From: Symbiodinium natans
Lineage: Eukaryota; Sar; Dinophyceae; Suessiales; Symbiodiniaceae
Reading direction: 5' to 3'
Assembly: GCA_905221605.1 (NCBI GenBank)
Contig: CAJNDS010000206.1
Span: 124,001-188,000 of the forward strand
DNA length: 64,000 nucleotides
Within the stretch, counting starts at the first letter, position 1. The number at the start of each line of letters is the position of its first letter. Shown piece after piece: positions 22,690 to 34,608 of the stretch. Made by a program: the position numbers and the translations under genes. The notes beneath the pieces are model-generated. The model was not told where the DNA came from. It saw nothing but the letters and a program-made list of their open reading frames with translations, and searched no databases.

Positions 22690-23115
22690 ACTTGCTAAAC
22701 ATGAAATCGCCGAGCGGAAGGTCCAAAAGTTACCCGTCACCCGAAGTCTGAATGCTCCATCCCGAGCTTGCATGGAGGGAGGTGAGCTCGCCCGCGACCC
22801 CGATTGCTTGAGAATGCTCAGCTGCCCAAGCGGAAATCTGTCACCCGAAATCTGAATGCGCAATCCCCGCCCACGTGGAACGCAAATGCAGCTAAGCTCG
22901 AATCGTGAGCTCACCCATACATACCTTCAAAGCTTGAGAATGCTCCCGCCCCCAAGCGGACATGTCAAAAGTTAAGAGCTCACCCGTCGGGCTAAATCTG
23001 AATGCGCACTTCCCGCGCCTCACATTGAGCTGAGCTCGCCCGCGACGAAAATGCTGAGCTGGAATTGCACCCGTAAATACCTTCAACGCTTGCTCAGTAC
23101 TCTGGATGCTCAATC
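22690..23115. repeat. About 120-bp tandem repeat, at least three copies
   Basis: AAGCGGA- or GAGCGGA-type anchors fall at 22713, 22829 and 22955. Shared blocks include CCCGAAATCTGAATGCGCA, GAGCTCGCCCGCGAC and GCTTGAGAATGCTC. The last copy is decayed (CTTGCTCAGTACTCTGGATG). The core resembles the elements at 9.12-9.25 kb. Confidence 0.8.
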
Positions 23116-24443
23116 CGCGCGCCTCACATGTCGACAGAAGTCAACAGTCCGTCGGCCCGAAGATGCCCTGCAAGAGGTGATGCGGCGGTCTTTTGAAGCG
23201 CGGGTCTCAGCTTCCGGTGTGGTGAGCGGTTGAGGGGGGGGGGCGGGGGCGGGGTGGGACCCGGGTGGGATTCCCGCTGGGGTTTCAGAGGCGCTGTTTG
23301 TGTGCTTGGCGGGGCGAATTTGGTCAGGGACTTGGCTTGACAGTACTCGGCCCAATACTTCGCAGCATGTGCTCCATAGAGTTTCTTCACACGGAGATCT
23401 CGAGGCCCCGGGGCATAGCCTAAAATTGCCCAGACAACTCCTGCGTGCTCTTGAGAAGCCAGGGCTTGGACCGGTGGTGGGCGGAGCATCATGCGTCTGC
23501 GCCACAGCTCTAGCAGGTCCGGTTGCCGTTCAGCATGTGGGTTTTCTTAGGTGGAAAGGTGGAACGTGCAGTCGGCAGCATGTCTGTCAAACTAACATGT
23601 CTACATGCCTTACCAGCTTGCGGGCTCGTACGGGCTTGTGCTCTCGAGATTCTAGAGATACGTGATGATGGCCTGGAACTCGAGATCCAGAAGCCCTGAA
23701 GTTTCACTGAGGCTCTACCCTGGGAGGCACATCCGCCTCTTTGCTCAGCCGCCGGCCCAGAGTAGCTCCAAGTGTCGCGGCGTTGCTCTATTCATATGGC
23801 GATGCTTTGCAAGGACAGCCGCCTCAGGGGCAATTTGACAATGTTTGGGATGTGTGCAAGAAGTATATGACAATCCGTCAAGAAACAAGCTGCCCACATG
23901 CTAGCTGCATGAGTTGGATGCCGGTGCTGTGTGAGCTTACAGAAATCATGATGAGCTCGGTCCCCCTGAGCTCGTTCCAAGACTCCCAAAATCTCGGACT
24001 CAATTGCATGTTGCCACTTGCAAGACGAATCCAAACCACAGAAACCGTCACAGTGAGAAACCATCACCAAGATCCACTCAGAAGAACGACTCCACCCCAA
24101 ACTCCACCCATGGAAGAGCGATGTTCTGCAGCCAAAGTCCGCATTCCCAGGACTGAGAATTGCCTGTTTCTGCCGGTGGCAAACTTCGTGGCCACTTTCC
24201 AGCATGGGTTGAGGTCAGGCCACTGCTGCAATAGGTGGCACTGAGGTTATGCCTAACTGCTGGGGTCCCGGTCTTGAGGGCCTATTGCTAGGAGAGGTCC
24301 AAAAAGGACGGAAGGTTGGAGGTGGTGAGATGGTTGGTCCTTATGGGAACTTTGAAGCTCACGGCCAGGGCCAGGCCAATAGAGAGGGGGGGCACATATC
24401 ATGAGCTCATATTACTAGATGAATGATGGCCTCGATTCCTCAG
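23116..24443. other. Undecided region with open frames on both strands
   Basis: A 167-codon forward frame (23741-24244) and a 137-codon reverse frame (23792-24205) overlap. Neither shows a domain I recognise. The forward one includes QGQFDNVWDVCKKYM and several Cys; the reverse includes HIPNIVKLPLRRLSL. Either could be a retroelement fragment. Confidence 0.3.
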
Positions 24444-24539
24444 GCGCCGCTACATGCTGGGCGGACTTTGGATGGCCCCTACCACGCATTGCGCCGGGAT
24501 GCTCAGCTCGGAGCGCAGTTCTCGGATGGCAGCTTGTTT
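24444..24539 (+). CDS. Candidate exon of unknown gene
   Basis: CCTCAG|G acceptor at 24442-24443 and a textbook GTGAGT donor at 24540 bound 32 codons in phase 0, beginning APLHAGRTLDGPYH and ending QFSDGSLF. Composition is protein-like, but the family is not recognised and partner exons are not found. Confidence 0.45.
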
Positions 24540-24589
24540 GTGAGTCCCGGCACGACGTGAGACGGCGCTGGGGAAGTCCTACATATTCT

Positions 24590-24870
24590 TACTGTACGTT
24601 TGTTATATTTATGTCTGTTATTCAAGGTTGGACTTGTATTGTGTTGCATTCTAATTGTCATGTATCGCCTTGTATTGTACGGTTTTGTATCGTGACGCAT
24701 TGTTCTTTTTTGCATTGTATTTTGTTTTGCATGTACAATTGCTTTTGCAATTGTCTTTGTAATGAAAATTGTATTGTATTTGTATATTTTAGTTGTATTT
24801 GTATTTGTATTTTGCATTTGCGGTTGCATTTGTATCTGTACTTGTATTCCATATGCATCTGCATTGCATT
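24590..24870. repeat. Degenerate TTGTAT-type repeat
   Basis: T-rich sequence dominated by TTGTATT, TTGTATTTG and TTGCATTTG units. Forward frames here are low-complexity Cys/Ile/Tyr strings. Confidence 0.75.
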
Positions 24871-26595
24871 GTATATGCCCTGTCCTGGAAACATCCAGAA
24901 ACTCGTACCCATCCCTAAATTGGTGCTGGGATCGGGCTCGCGCAGGGTCATTCGCACCCAGGTTTTGTTTCGCTGCTGCCCCTGGAGGCTGTGGGGGCCA
25001 AAGAGGCCGGTTTAGGGTTTAGGCTTTCGGGGTTCGCATCATATGGGCTTTGGTTCTTAGGACTTCTGAGGGTCAAACACCCGAACTAGGCCGTTTGCGT
25101 TTCGACCAGGCCGCATCCGCCGAGCCACGACGGAGCCCTGGAAGTCTTCCTTCATGTCCAGGGTTTTTTGGGTTTAATTGGAGAACGGCTGGCTTGGATG
25201 ACCAGGTGCTTTCGACTCTCGATGTTTTACCCATAGCAGTCATGGCGACTAGAGTCTTTGGTGAAAAGCGCTGGGCTTCAACACCGCATGGCTGAGGCTG
25301 GACAAGCTTTCCTGCGCTTTGGGCGAAAGGCAAGCGGCCCGTGCGACTTTGTGATGCATAACCCCAGCCGAATCAGCGAATAACGAGCGCAACACTCTAG
25401 GTAATCAGACATGGGCCATTGCTCTTTGCATTTCAGATGGCCTTCTGAAGCCCTCCCAGCCGATCCTAACACACCAACCTGTCACTAAATCTGCTTGCCC
25501 TCCGGCTTGGTCATCCATTCCAACCCCAAAGCTCACAAGCTCAACACACTTCAGCATGCCATCTGTATCAGGCCGGGCTACTTTCGAGGAGCGTGCGCTG
25601 CTTTTGTGCTCTCTGCTGCTAGGCACGGCTGGAGGGGAGAGATGGCAAATTTGTGCAGTGATGCTACTCCAGCTGGTTGATTCATTCTTGCCATACATGC
25701 GCCTGTAGCATCACCCAGACTCCGCGGGAGTATTGAGCGAGACACTTCTAGCGACTTGTGTTCTTCGCGAGGGATTTCAAGTCTTGAAGGTTTTTCATTC
25801 CACCCGTGCCCCTATCGTGGAAGGCTACTCCTTGGATGCCTGGTGCTGCTTGGGCACTGATGAAAAGGGACTTCCTCATGCCAGCAGCCAAGTGCTGCAT
25901 GGCAGCAGGTTGGGCAGGGTACTCGCAGTGCGGATTCACATCAAAGCACAAGTCCACTTGGCAATTCCAAGACCAAGCTCCAAGCCTTGACTCTCTAAAC
26001 CCTAATGATGCACCGTAAGCCCTTCTAAGCCTTAACCTTACAACCCCAGAGCCTTCAACCCTACAGTCCCTAAAGCAAGTGAAACGTGGCTCCCAGGCTT
26101 GGGTGCTGGTGCGTGACCGCGCAGACATCTCCACTCCGGCCCAGGCCTGCCCTGCAGAACGACATAAGAGCAGGCTATCTGAAGGAAAGTCTACGTGGAG
26201 AATCATGACCAGTTGCCTCTGCGCGTTTATCCTGGTTTTCGTCTTTCACTCAGAGAGAGCCGCCAGTTAATCATCGTTCGACAAGCTCCCAAAATCCTGT
26301 CAAGCTTCAATGCTGGAGTTCTCTTGTGTTCAATGCTGGAGTTGTTGTCGCACGAGCTCATGGTATGCTTTGCTTCTGTCAGCCCCCTCCTCTGGATGAT
26401 AGGATGACCTGGCCGCTTCGAACCCTGAATCTAAGAACATACTCAAACCTTGCACCTGAGTCCCACATGAAAAAGCCCACCGCGCGCCTTTTGTGGACGA
26501 TAATGGTTTTGACGGTGCCCATGGAACTTTTGTATCTGGGGGCCTGGGAGCTTTGTCGCCAAGCAAAGACTTTCACATCTCACATCCCTCCAAAG
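24871..26595. other. No resolved gene
   Basis: Contains short telomere-like patches at 25012-25024 (TTTAGGGTTTAGG) and near 26000 (decayed CCCTAA units). A frame near 26480-26560 contains VDDNGFDGAHGTFVSG, which recalls a subtilase His motif but lacks supporting blocks. Confidence 0.45.
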
Positions 26596-27162
26596 GTGAC
26601 CCTGTGGGACCCGCGGAATGCCCAGCGCATCAAAGCCGACGACCCGCGCTACTTGAGGCCTCCATGATTCCATGATTCCATTCGCACCTTTTGAAAGTAG
26701 GGTCCGATAGTTTTTCCCTAAATTGGGTCGGGGTACAAAATATGAAGCCTCACGTCAACGACATTCTGAGTTTCACTGCAAGGGGTCAGAGCTTGTAACT
26801 GTCGACGTCGCAGCAGAGCGGCTCAGGTCTTTTTCTTCGGCCCCGTGCCCAGCTTCGACAAGCGCTCTGTGGTGGGGGGCGGGGAGGGGGGGGCAAAGCA
26901 TGGTTTGCCATGGTTTGCTCGTGCACGGCTCAGGTCGACACGGTCTTCAACAACCAGCGCATCCTTGCCGGCTTCCCAGAAGAAACAGTGCCAACCCTTT
27001 TTGGCCCGAAATCCGTTCTGCTTTGGTGCTCCAAGCCGCAGTCAGAAGGTTTGGCTTAATTAACAATGTCACATGCCCATCACACGGCCTCCTCAGGTTT
27101 GCCACGAGGAGGACCTGCAGCACGTCTCTTACGACTTCAGCGCCGCTTCCGCCGCGAGTTGA
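26596..27162 (+). CDS. 3' end of an unknown multi-exon gene
   Basis: Four segments look like consecutive exons: 26596-26657 (VTLWDPRNAQRIKADDPRYL...), 26827-26868 (VFFFGPVPSFDKRS), 26934-26987 (VDTVFNNQRILAGFPEET) and 27097-27162 (VCHEEDLQHVSYDFSAASAA..., then TGA). All acceptors are AG|G. The last three are joined in phase 0 by GT donors, and the first ends with a GC donor in another phase, so at least one linking exon is missing. I do not recognise the family; the C-terminus is acidic then Ser/Ala-rich. The upstream part of the gene was not identified. Confidence 0.5.
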
Positions 27163-27901
27163 TGTGGTCTGACTTTGTCTGAATATGTTTGAGGATTGAT
27201 GGTTGAAGAACCTTAGACAAGTTTTACCAGTTTATCCAGCCATGCTAGTTTCCTAGTGTTTGGCTGGAAAGGGTTGCGTTTTGTTGTGCACATCAGCTTG
27301 TGCAGATGACGGTTTTGCCTCGCCAGTCTGGAACTAGATCTGGAGGTCGTTTGCGGGGATGCTGCTGAAGATCGGACGTTGTTGATTTGAGTTACTCTCA
27401 GCATGTTGGTGCAGCCCCGACACTTGCAGATCGGCGTGTTCCCAGAATTTCCCAGACAAGTGCTTGTCAAGTGCTCGTGAAAGTCCCAATGCTCTGTGTG
27501 TGTGTGTACGCTGCGCATGCGTTAGTCATCGTGACTCGTCAAGCTTGGAGCTCCTGGAGAGAGCCGCAGTAACTTCCTTGAGAACAGGCAACATGTGCCT
27601 ACTGGAGCATAGAAGCAATGACGGAAACGTTCAATACCGCTCATGTCATTTCAAGCATGTATCGGCAGAGCCTGGAAATCGGGATGCGCTGCGCGAAGAC
27701 ACGCATGGCAGGATCCCAGATCCTGGTTGACCGCACCAGTGGATCAGGAGGCATCTTCAGGGGCATGGAGTTTCTCTTGTGCGGGGCTATGGATTGAAAA
27801 GCTGGAGCAGCTTGGCAGCGGCTTGCTGGGGCAGCTACAGCTTGAGTCTTAGCTGTCGGCGATCAGTGCTGCTCTCTGAGCATTCTTCGCTCTCCATGCA
27901 G
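27163..27901. other. No resolved gene
   Basis: A frame around 27590-27730 reads through mixed polar sequence ending DTHGRIPDPG and is possible coding, but has no motif I can name. A short GT run lies near 27497. Confidence 0.4.
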
Positions 27902-28437
27902 GTCCTGGATGTCCTTCGACTTTACCCAAGCACTCTATGCTGGGACCTGAGATCGGCAAAGCGGATCTCCGGCCAGGTAGCCACCGCCCTCCCAACCCCA
28001 CAGCTCCAACAGCCCAAAACCATCAGGCTTCGCACGGATTACCACAACGACATAGTCGCACTATAATTACTGAGTCTTGGCCCCCCAGCAAGTGGTCCTG
28101 TCACAAAGCCAAAGCCCCAAAGCTCAGGCCCAGGAATTGCGGACCTGGTTCTCAAGACCTGGCCCGCATCTATGGACAGCGAGCCCCTTGAGGAGGCTTG
28201 GCGAAGCAGAGTACTATATATCATATGCAGCTACCCTTTTCTTTCCGTCTTTTTGGGATATGAGAAATCGCATCCTGAAGTTGGTGTGGATGTTTTTGAA
28301 GGGGTTGCTATCTCCCGTCGCTTTTGTCACATTCTAGCAATCTTAACCTCATTGATTTGTTCATTGTCATGCTCTTGTGCGCAATTCAACAGGCGATTGA
28401 GGGCAAGCTGGGCGCCGCGATCCGTAGCCATCGGGAG
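27902..28437 (+). CDS. Two candidate exons of unknown gene
   Basis: 27902-27976 (AG|G acceptor, CAG|GTAGCC donor, phase 0) starts VLDVLRLYPSTLCWDL. 28393-28437 (AG|G acceptor, GAG|GC donor) encodes AIEGKLGAAIRSHRE. The first recalls the cytochrome P450 K-helix (ExxRLYP), but the Glu is Asp here and no heme-binding segment follows, so I do not assign it. Linking exons are not identified. Confidence 0.35.
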
Positions 28438-30376
28438 GCCCCTGCCAACACGGGAGGGCCCTTGAAAGCATTGTGATCCAAGAGCCCCACGAAGCCCAAA
28501 ACAGCTTGAATGCCAAACCAGCGGCCTTTGAGCCACAGTCCTTAAGTTGCACCATGCTTCTATCTTAAGCAGAAGCCAGCTTGCATCGAGCATGGGCATT
28601 GCCGCAGGCCGTTGGCTTGGCTACTCGAATGGATGCCCATCTCGAAATGCCGGCTGGTTCCGAAATCTGGAGAGGGTTTGGAAGTGGGAAGAAAGGGTCC
28701 AGAGAATCTAGAAGCTAACGGCTAACGCCGCTACCGCCGCTACCGCCACTGCCGCCGCTACCACCGACCCCGCAAAAACCGCCAGCTTGCTGGAGTGGGG
28801 AGGGGGGTCGTCGGGTTTGCGAAGACAGGGTTAGGGAGAACCCAGAATTCTGCTTCTTGGGGGGGCCTTGCCCGCAACAGGATCTGCATAAGAGAGTTGA
28901 GGAGAGCCTCGGCTGTTGTGGCGAAAATGCTCCTGGGAGACAGAGTGGTGGAACGAACGCTGGGTTCATTCTGCTTAGTCTTCGTGTTGTGCCAGGAGCA
29001 AGAACCAAGAATCTGTCCTGACATGTCATTTGCCAGGCTCAGTTGCTGCACGTGGCGCTGGTGAATTGTGAGTGGTTGCCTCGACTCGAAGCTGGAGACT
29101 GTCAGTTGATGCTCGCACAAGGCATTTCTTGTTGCAGAGGCACTATTCACTGCAAGTCCTGTTTGCAGAGATGCCGGGAGTGAGCTCAATGTGCAAAGAA
29201 AGGTGCGAGAGACGGGGCCAGCCATCACAGGCCAACCAGCACTGCAATATGGGAGAAGTCCTGCAGGGTAACGGCAAACTAAGCCATCAACAAATGAGTT
29301 CAACCTTGTTCAATGGGTTAGTACTCCCCGTAAAGCCTGCAGCCTTTTACATGCTTCCACCCTTTGCATCTCCGTCAACGTTCACGCGTCGCTGTGAAAT
29401 CTGTGAAGGCCGCAGTCTTCGAGAGCCTGGCCAGCCAAGCAGGAATCTCAGGTCCTGGCCAGTTCCCACATCCTCAAACCCAGGGCCCGATGTGACCCGA
29501 TGTGAGGTCATGGGGAGCATGGAGTAGCAGTCGATGTGCTCAACTTCGGAGTCAGATCGGATCCTGTGGAAACCATCCCCGGAGCCCTGAACCCTGAATC
29601 ACCTGCTGGATGCCCTGCTGGATGCCGAGCCCATCCGGAAGGCATCCCAGCAGTCTTCCCATGGAGACTTCCCACGCCCGAGAAACTGAGAAATCCAGCA
29701 AAGGTCTGCGCACCCGGCGAGGTGCTGCGAGCCACGCGGCATCCCTGGAAGCGTTTGGAATTTGGAGGGGACTGGGCGAATGCAAGGCCTCATAAGGCCT
29801 CTCTAGTCAGGGAGTCAGCTGAAAGAAAGGAACTAAGGGGGTTGAAGCTTTGCTCAATTGCGGAGTCTCCTGGAAAGATCTGCAAAGTGGCGCAGCCTGT
29901 TCAATTCGAACCAATGTGCAGTCCCGGAGTGGCGCCGGAGGCCCGTGCAGTTCAACCACCTTCGTGCACGGAAGCCCAGCCCAGCAAAAGGCCAAGCACA
30001 CAGCACCGACTGAAAGCACAGATAAGTCCGGAGAAGCAAAGCAATCACTTGACGGTGCTTGCACAAGTTTTCGTACAGGTCTCATTGTAGCTGCAGCAAG
30101 GTACTTAGTGAAGAGCCGTATTCCTAATCAAATGTTCAGGTATCCCTTTTCTGGTCAGCGCTGAGCGACAGATCCTCTGTTCGCGAGGCGTGTCCGGACA
30201 CACTTGGGTCGGAAATGCTGCATCTGATTTCGGAACCTGGGATTTCCCAAGTGGGATCCACGTTTGTTCGGTCAGTAAATATGAAACTATTAGTGCCATT
30301 CAATTCCGGAGGTTCTTGGCCTTGAGCTCACGTCCTGTACCAAGTGTTCTGAGCCAGCGCGGCTCAGAATGCTCAG
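28438..30376. other. No resolved gene
   Basis: A small repeat of GCCGCTACC units lies at 28722-28765. Repeated GGATGCC blocks occur near 29600. Open frames overlap on both strands without motifs. Confidence 0.45.
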
Positions 30377-30473
30377 GTGTTGGCCTCCCCTGCCACCACG
30401 GCCTTCGCTGTGCGAGCGCGCGTAGTTCGCCAGCCGGAGGACGCTGCGGCGGTGTGGGCAGCTGGGCTCAAGC
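30377..30473 (+). CDS. Candidate exon, possible acetyltransferase start
   Basis: GCTCAG|G acceptor and C|GTGGGT donor bound a frame with AVRARVVRQPEDAAAVWAAG. Such R-x-x-x-x-E/D-A-x-x-V-x-x strings open GNAT acetyltransferase domains, but a single exon cannot establish this and the AcCoA-binding segment was not found. Confidence 0.35.
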
Positions 30474-31830
30474 GTGGGTGTTTCTTGCCTTGTGGACATG
30501 ACTGGGATGGCTTGTGGGATGTTTTGTATTTTCTTTGTTGGGGTTTAATTACAATGGGCCCTAGAAACAAATGTTTGAACAGGTGTTAAGTCTAAAGTCC
30601 AACCCAGACTATGCAGAGTTCGTTTAGTTTTTTTGTAGGAAGTCGTTCTGGTTTGACAATGGCCGGCCATGTAAGTTCGGCTGGTTTAGGCTGAGCAAGA
30701 GGTGCATGTGCACAGCATGGCAAAGCATATCAAGGTGGTGCTTGGCAAATCTGCAAGTCACTGTAGGTAGTTTGACAAGATCTGGAAGCTCAAGCCTTCA
30801 AGAGTGGTCAGGTGCTCATTGCCGCAAAGGGAAGGATGTGACTGAGGTCGGGCCGTGTATTTTCCCGTTGCGCGCGTCGCCTCTGATGACACTGCGGCGA
30901 CAAAGCGTGCTCAAAGAAGCAGGCTTCACCGCTAATGAGCACAGTTGACAAACAACTGACCGGGGGAAAGCTGCAAGCTGTCTTATCTGTGCAGTGGTAC
31001 ATGAGCCATGGTATAAGCCATGGGCACCTGCAGCTGGAGGGGGCTCCAAGGGGTTTGCGTTGGCTTGCGCAAAAGGCTCAGCCATTTTATTATCGATTGG
31101 GGGGGCAGTCCGGCAAAACAGCTCGTGCGCAACGGTTGCTTCTACGAACAGGAGATACGGGTTTGTACTGTGCTTTTCCAAGCCTGAATATGGTCCGCCT
31201 CTGACTAACGGGGGTCGATTTTGCAGAAGCACATAGGGTAGTTGATAACGGAGGAAGAGGGGCGGGGGTGTAGAGTAGAGAGACGGGCCAGCATCGGCTG
31301 GCATGTTCCCTCAACTCCTACGGCGTGAGCTGAGCAGATACTGGGACATTGTGTCGACCAACTTACGCACTTGATGCTCCACAACCGCGGCACACATTGC
31401 TCTCAGATCTCGGCAGGGAAGTTGCAGTATTACAGCCAGCCAGACACACAGAGCCCGACCAGCTTGCAGTCAAGAGCACCTGGTGCAGATGCGTGGCCTC
31501 ACATGGGCGCAGCGCCCTGGCAGCAAGGTCCTGCCACCCACAAAGACGAACACACGGATCTTGAAGATGAACCCAGACGGAGGGCCCCCCCCCCCCAATT
31601 GCCAGGAAGCTGTGACACAGATGCAATCTGGAGAATTGGATTTGCAGTTTCACCAAACTCCTTGTCACAACTGGATCCAGCCAAAACATCAGAGTCCATT
31701 GGCAGCATAGTACGAATTTGAACAAGGCTCTTGTTCAACATGGGCCCTTCGCCTGAAATCGGGTTTCCAGTAGGCTACCGGCAGCTCCAGGTACGGACAT
31801 GGGAGTCCTTTCAATGCTGCACTTTGCCCA
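30474..31830. other. No resolved gene
   Basis: Frames are open on both strands (for example 30816-31304 minus, 31371-31721 plus) without recognisable motifs. Confidence 0.4.
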
Positions 31831-31848
31831 ATGCCCGCGGAAAATTTC

Positions 31849-31935
31849 AGAGTCTATCAGCGGCTGCCCAGGCTTGCCTCGCTGGTGTTTCTGGCCGCCG
31901 AAGCTACTGTGCAGTCTGGAGAGGCCCCAGAAGAG
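31849..31935 (+). CDS. Candidate exon of unknown gene
   Basis: A frame reading VYQRLPRLASLVFLAAEATV ends at a GAG|GTGGGT donor. The acceptor (TTTCAG|AGTC) is not followed by G, unlike most acceptors in this window, which lowers confidence. Confidence 0.3.
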
Positions 31936-32224
31936 GTGGGTGGCTGTAGCCATGATTCTGTTGTTGGCAGGGATGGAGGATGGCTCTTGAGAAAAGACTA
32001 TAGGTCGCAAAGGCATTTCAGGATTGTTGCGATTCGTTTGGATTTGTGTTTCTTGTAAAGAATAGACAATCCAATCGAACGATTCGTTTCCCTAAAAGTG
32101 TTCATGCGTTTCGATTCGATTCGTGTTGCGGTTCCTACAAGTTTAAAGCCTACATCGAGATAAGCAATAGATACCTCCATGAAATTACCACCCTAGATAA
32201 ACTCCAGGGGCCTCTCAGCCCTCT

Positions 32225-32336
32225 AAAGCCTAAACCGTTACCCCTCTCTAAACCGTCCACCCGATAAACCCTAAACCTTAAACCCGAACCCTAGTAATTA
32301 AGCCCTCAACCCTAAACCCCGAACCCTAAACCCTGG
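32225..32336. repeat. Decayed telomere-like (CCCTAAA)n
   Basis: Many CCTAAACC and ACCCTAAA units with substitutions, ending directly upstream of the LINE relic. Confidence 0.85.
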
Positions 32337-33420
32337 AGGCGGGGTGGGAGGGGGGGGTGGCCAGGGTCTCCGCCCAAGCCCAGCGGGGACACGCGTCCCA
32401 TCTCCATCCTAAGTGTGGGGTGGCGCGGGCTATGCGAGGCTGGTACGGCAGATGGCTGGGTGCCAGCACTTTGGGAGGCGTGGGCCTGTCCAGGATATTT
32501 TTCTTCACATTCAGACGGCAGTCAATGCCAGTCATCCAACAGGACCTGGAGAAATTTTTTGACAGCATGGACTCTCGAGTCATTTGCGCATGGTGTTGCA
32601 AAGGCTGGGGGCTCTTCAGCGACTCATCGACTCCTTCCTGCCGGAGCATTGGAGAGTTTTCACCACATGGGCTTTACCGCCAACACTGGCTTCGAGTTAC
32701 CCGTGGCGTCCCGCAAGGATGTCCTCTGTCGCCGTTGTTGGCCTCAGCAGTACTGCGTGTTGCGTGGCTGCTGCCGACGGGAATTTCAACGCCGCGAATC
32801 TGGCTGCTGCTATATACTCGCTCAGCACTAGTCTGGACATCCTCGGCATCTCCTTCGATGTGAGTCGGCGAAGAGCTCCTCAACTTCTTTGAGGTCGGTG
32901 TGACAACGCCAGGTGACGCTTGAAGTGCATTGAGATTGCCGCTCGGGCGCTGCCTCCATGTGATCGTCATGTTAAGTCGTTGGTTCGTCCACTTTGCGCT
33001 TGGGCAGGTGCGGTGGTCGCGCCAGCTCCTTGGTGGAGCTTCGCACTGGCTTGCTCAACCTTGGTCGACAGGGACGGTGATCCACGCTCCAGGCATGCTG
33101 CTCTGCGAGATCTGGGGTTGGGATTGCGACCCTCTTTTTGCTAGGCAGTGGGCTGCTTTGAGACAAGTGGTGCACTTCATCTCCAAGCCGCCTCCGAGCA
33201 CAGAGTTTTGCCTTTGACTGTGGCAGTGCAGCCTTGGACCGACATCATGCCGATTGCGGTTAAGGCGTTGCGGGATTTGGGATGGTGGCTGGCAAGTGGT
33301 GGTCTTGCGCTCCAGCGTCGGGATTCTCGAGGTCTTCTCCGTTCTTTCGGGCCTGGTTGGGATTCTCTGGAGTCCGATGTCCCCGCCCCGAACACGTCCT
33401 CTACGCGCCCAAAGTGACCA
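32336..33420 (+). mobile_element. Frameshifted LINE reverse-transcriptase relic
   Basis: Two reverse-transcriptase blocks are clear: QQDLEKFFDSMD (motif A region, near 32540-32580) and RGVPQGCPLSPLLAS (B region, near 32700-32745). Between them the coding frame switches (VLQRLGALQRLIDSF lies in another frame) and returns. Downstream, thumb-like and later LINE-type strings (LGISFDVSRR, DCDPLFARQWAALR, ALRDLGWWLASGGLALQRR) also alternate frames with stops between. The catalytic YxDD box is not visible. Pattern and strings resemble LINEs known to be abundant in Symbiodinium genomes. No target-site duplication or poly-A tail was found, so the ends are approximate. Not expected to be active. Confidence 0.75.
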
Positions 33421-34608
33421 AAAATGGCCGGGCCAGGGTCCACGCCCGAGTTGCATGGCTTTTGAATGACCCAAAAGAGGCACGTTTCGGGGGTCAGAGT
33501 TCCCGGCGCACTGTTTGGGGTGGGGGCCGGGGGGGGTCAGTTCGGGTGGCCCCGTGTAAATGGGGAGCTGGGGGGGGGCTGGGGGTTGGCGGGGGGTAGG
33601 GTACGGCGGAGAATGATTCACGCAGGGAAATATGTGACTGCTGCTGGGGAGCTTCGTGTTGCAAGCTCTACCCGGCAAACGGCCAAGCGAGTCGTTTCCA
33701 CGATTCGGTTTATTCGCCGGCCATACGTTTCGATTCGCTTCGCTCGTGAATGTTTGCGATTCCTTGCATTTCGTTTCCATACGTTTCGGTTCTCGATTCC
33801 CGTTTCGACTCGCGGCAACCCTGTTGGGAATGGTGCAGTTGACAACTCTGGAAACAAGTTTCGCAGCTTCTCCTGGTTGAGGCTGTGTCTGAATTTTGGT
33901 AAAAATCGAGCCCAGCCCAAGAAACATGCAGATGTGTGTTGTTTGTTGCATTCCTTCACTGCACCTGCCTTTGGCCTTTTTGGCACAGATCGAGTACATC
34001 AACGGAATTCACGCTGATCCAGCGCGCGTCGACCTTTACAAGACGCTAGCTTTTGCAATTTTGGCATCTGCCACATACACTCCATTCCATTCTTGGACCA
34101 GACCACCCAAGCAAAAATCAGACTGTCAGTTACGGGACCAGGTATGCCGGCATGCTAGTTGCATTTCAGAATAATCCCAGCAGCTCGGAGCAGAACCATG
34201 AAGCCAAAAGCACGATCCTGCGCATGTGAAGGATATGATACCCTTCCCCTTTGCCTACACATACATGTAAGATATGAGTGTGTGTGTGTAGACGCAGGAG
34301 TCCAATGTGAAAAGCCAAGAAAAGTCAATGCGCAAAGAAGCTCGGAAGCAGCCTCTATGACCGCGGGGCCGTAGTGGAGTCTGCGAAAATCTACGAGGCA
34401 GTGGGACAGGATGTGATTTTTTTGTAAACGTTCCATCTTGGCTGGTCAATTGCCTCATTCTTCCCTCAAGCTCTGATGCTCTTGGTTTGGATTTAATTCG
34501 GGTTCAGAGAAGTGCAAAGACACCAGTTCAACAGTTCAGGCTTAACGATATTGCGTTTGCGTCTTTACCCTCGGCTGAGGCTTCACAAGGGGGCCCCATT
34601 CCCCTCAG
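33421..34608. other. No resolved gene
   Basis: G-rich stretch near 33520-33600, then mixed sequence with a repeated GTTTCGATTCG-like word around 33690-33800. A TG run lies at about 34277-34290. Confidence 0.45.

Noticed and set aside
26480-26560. DDNG...GAHGTFVSG recalling a subtilase active-site His
   Set aside because: The spacing is wrong and no Asp or Ser blocks were found nearby.
27902-27976. DVLRLYPST as a P450 K-helix
   Set aside because: The invariant Glu is replaced and no heme-binding Cys segment follows.
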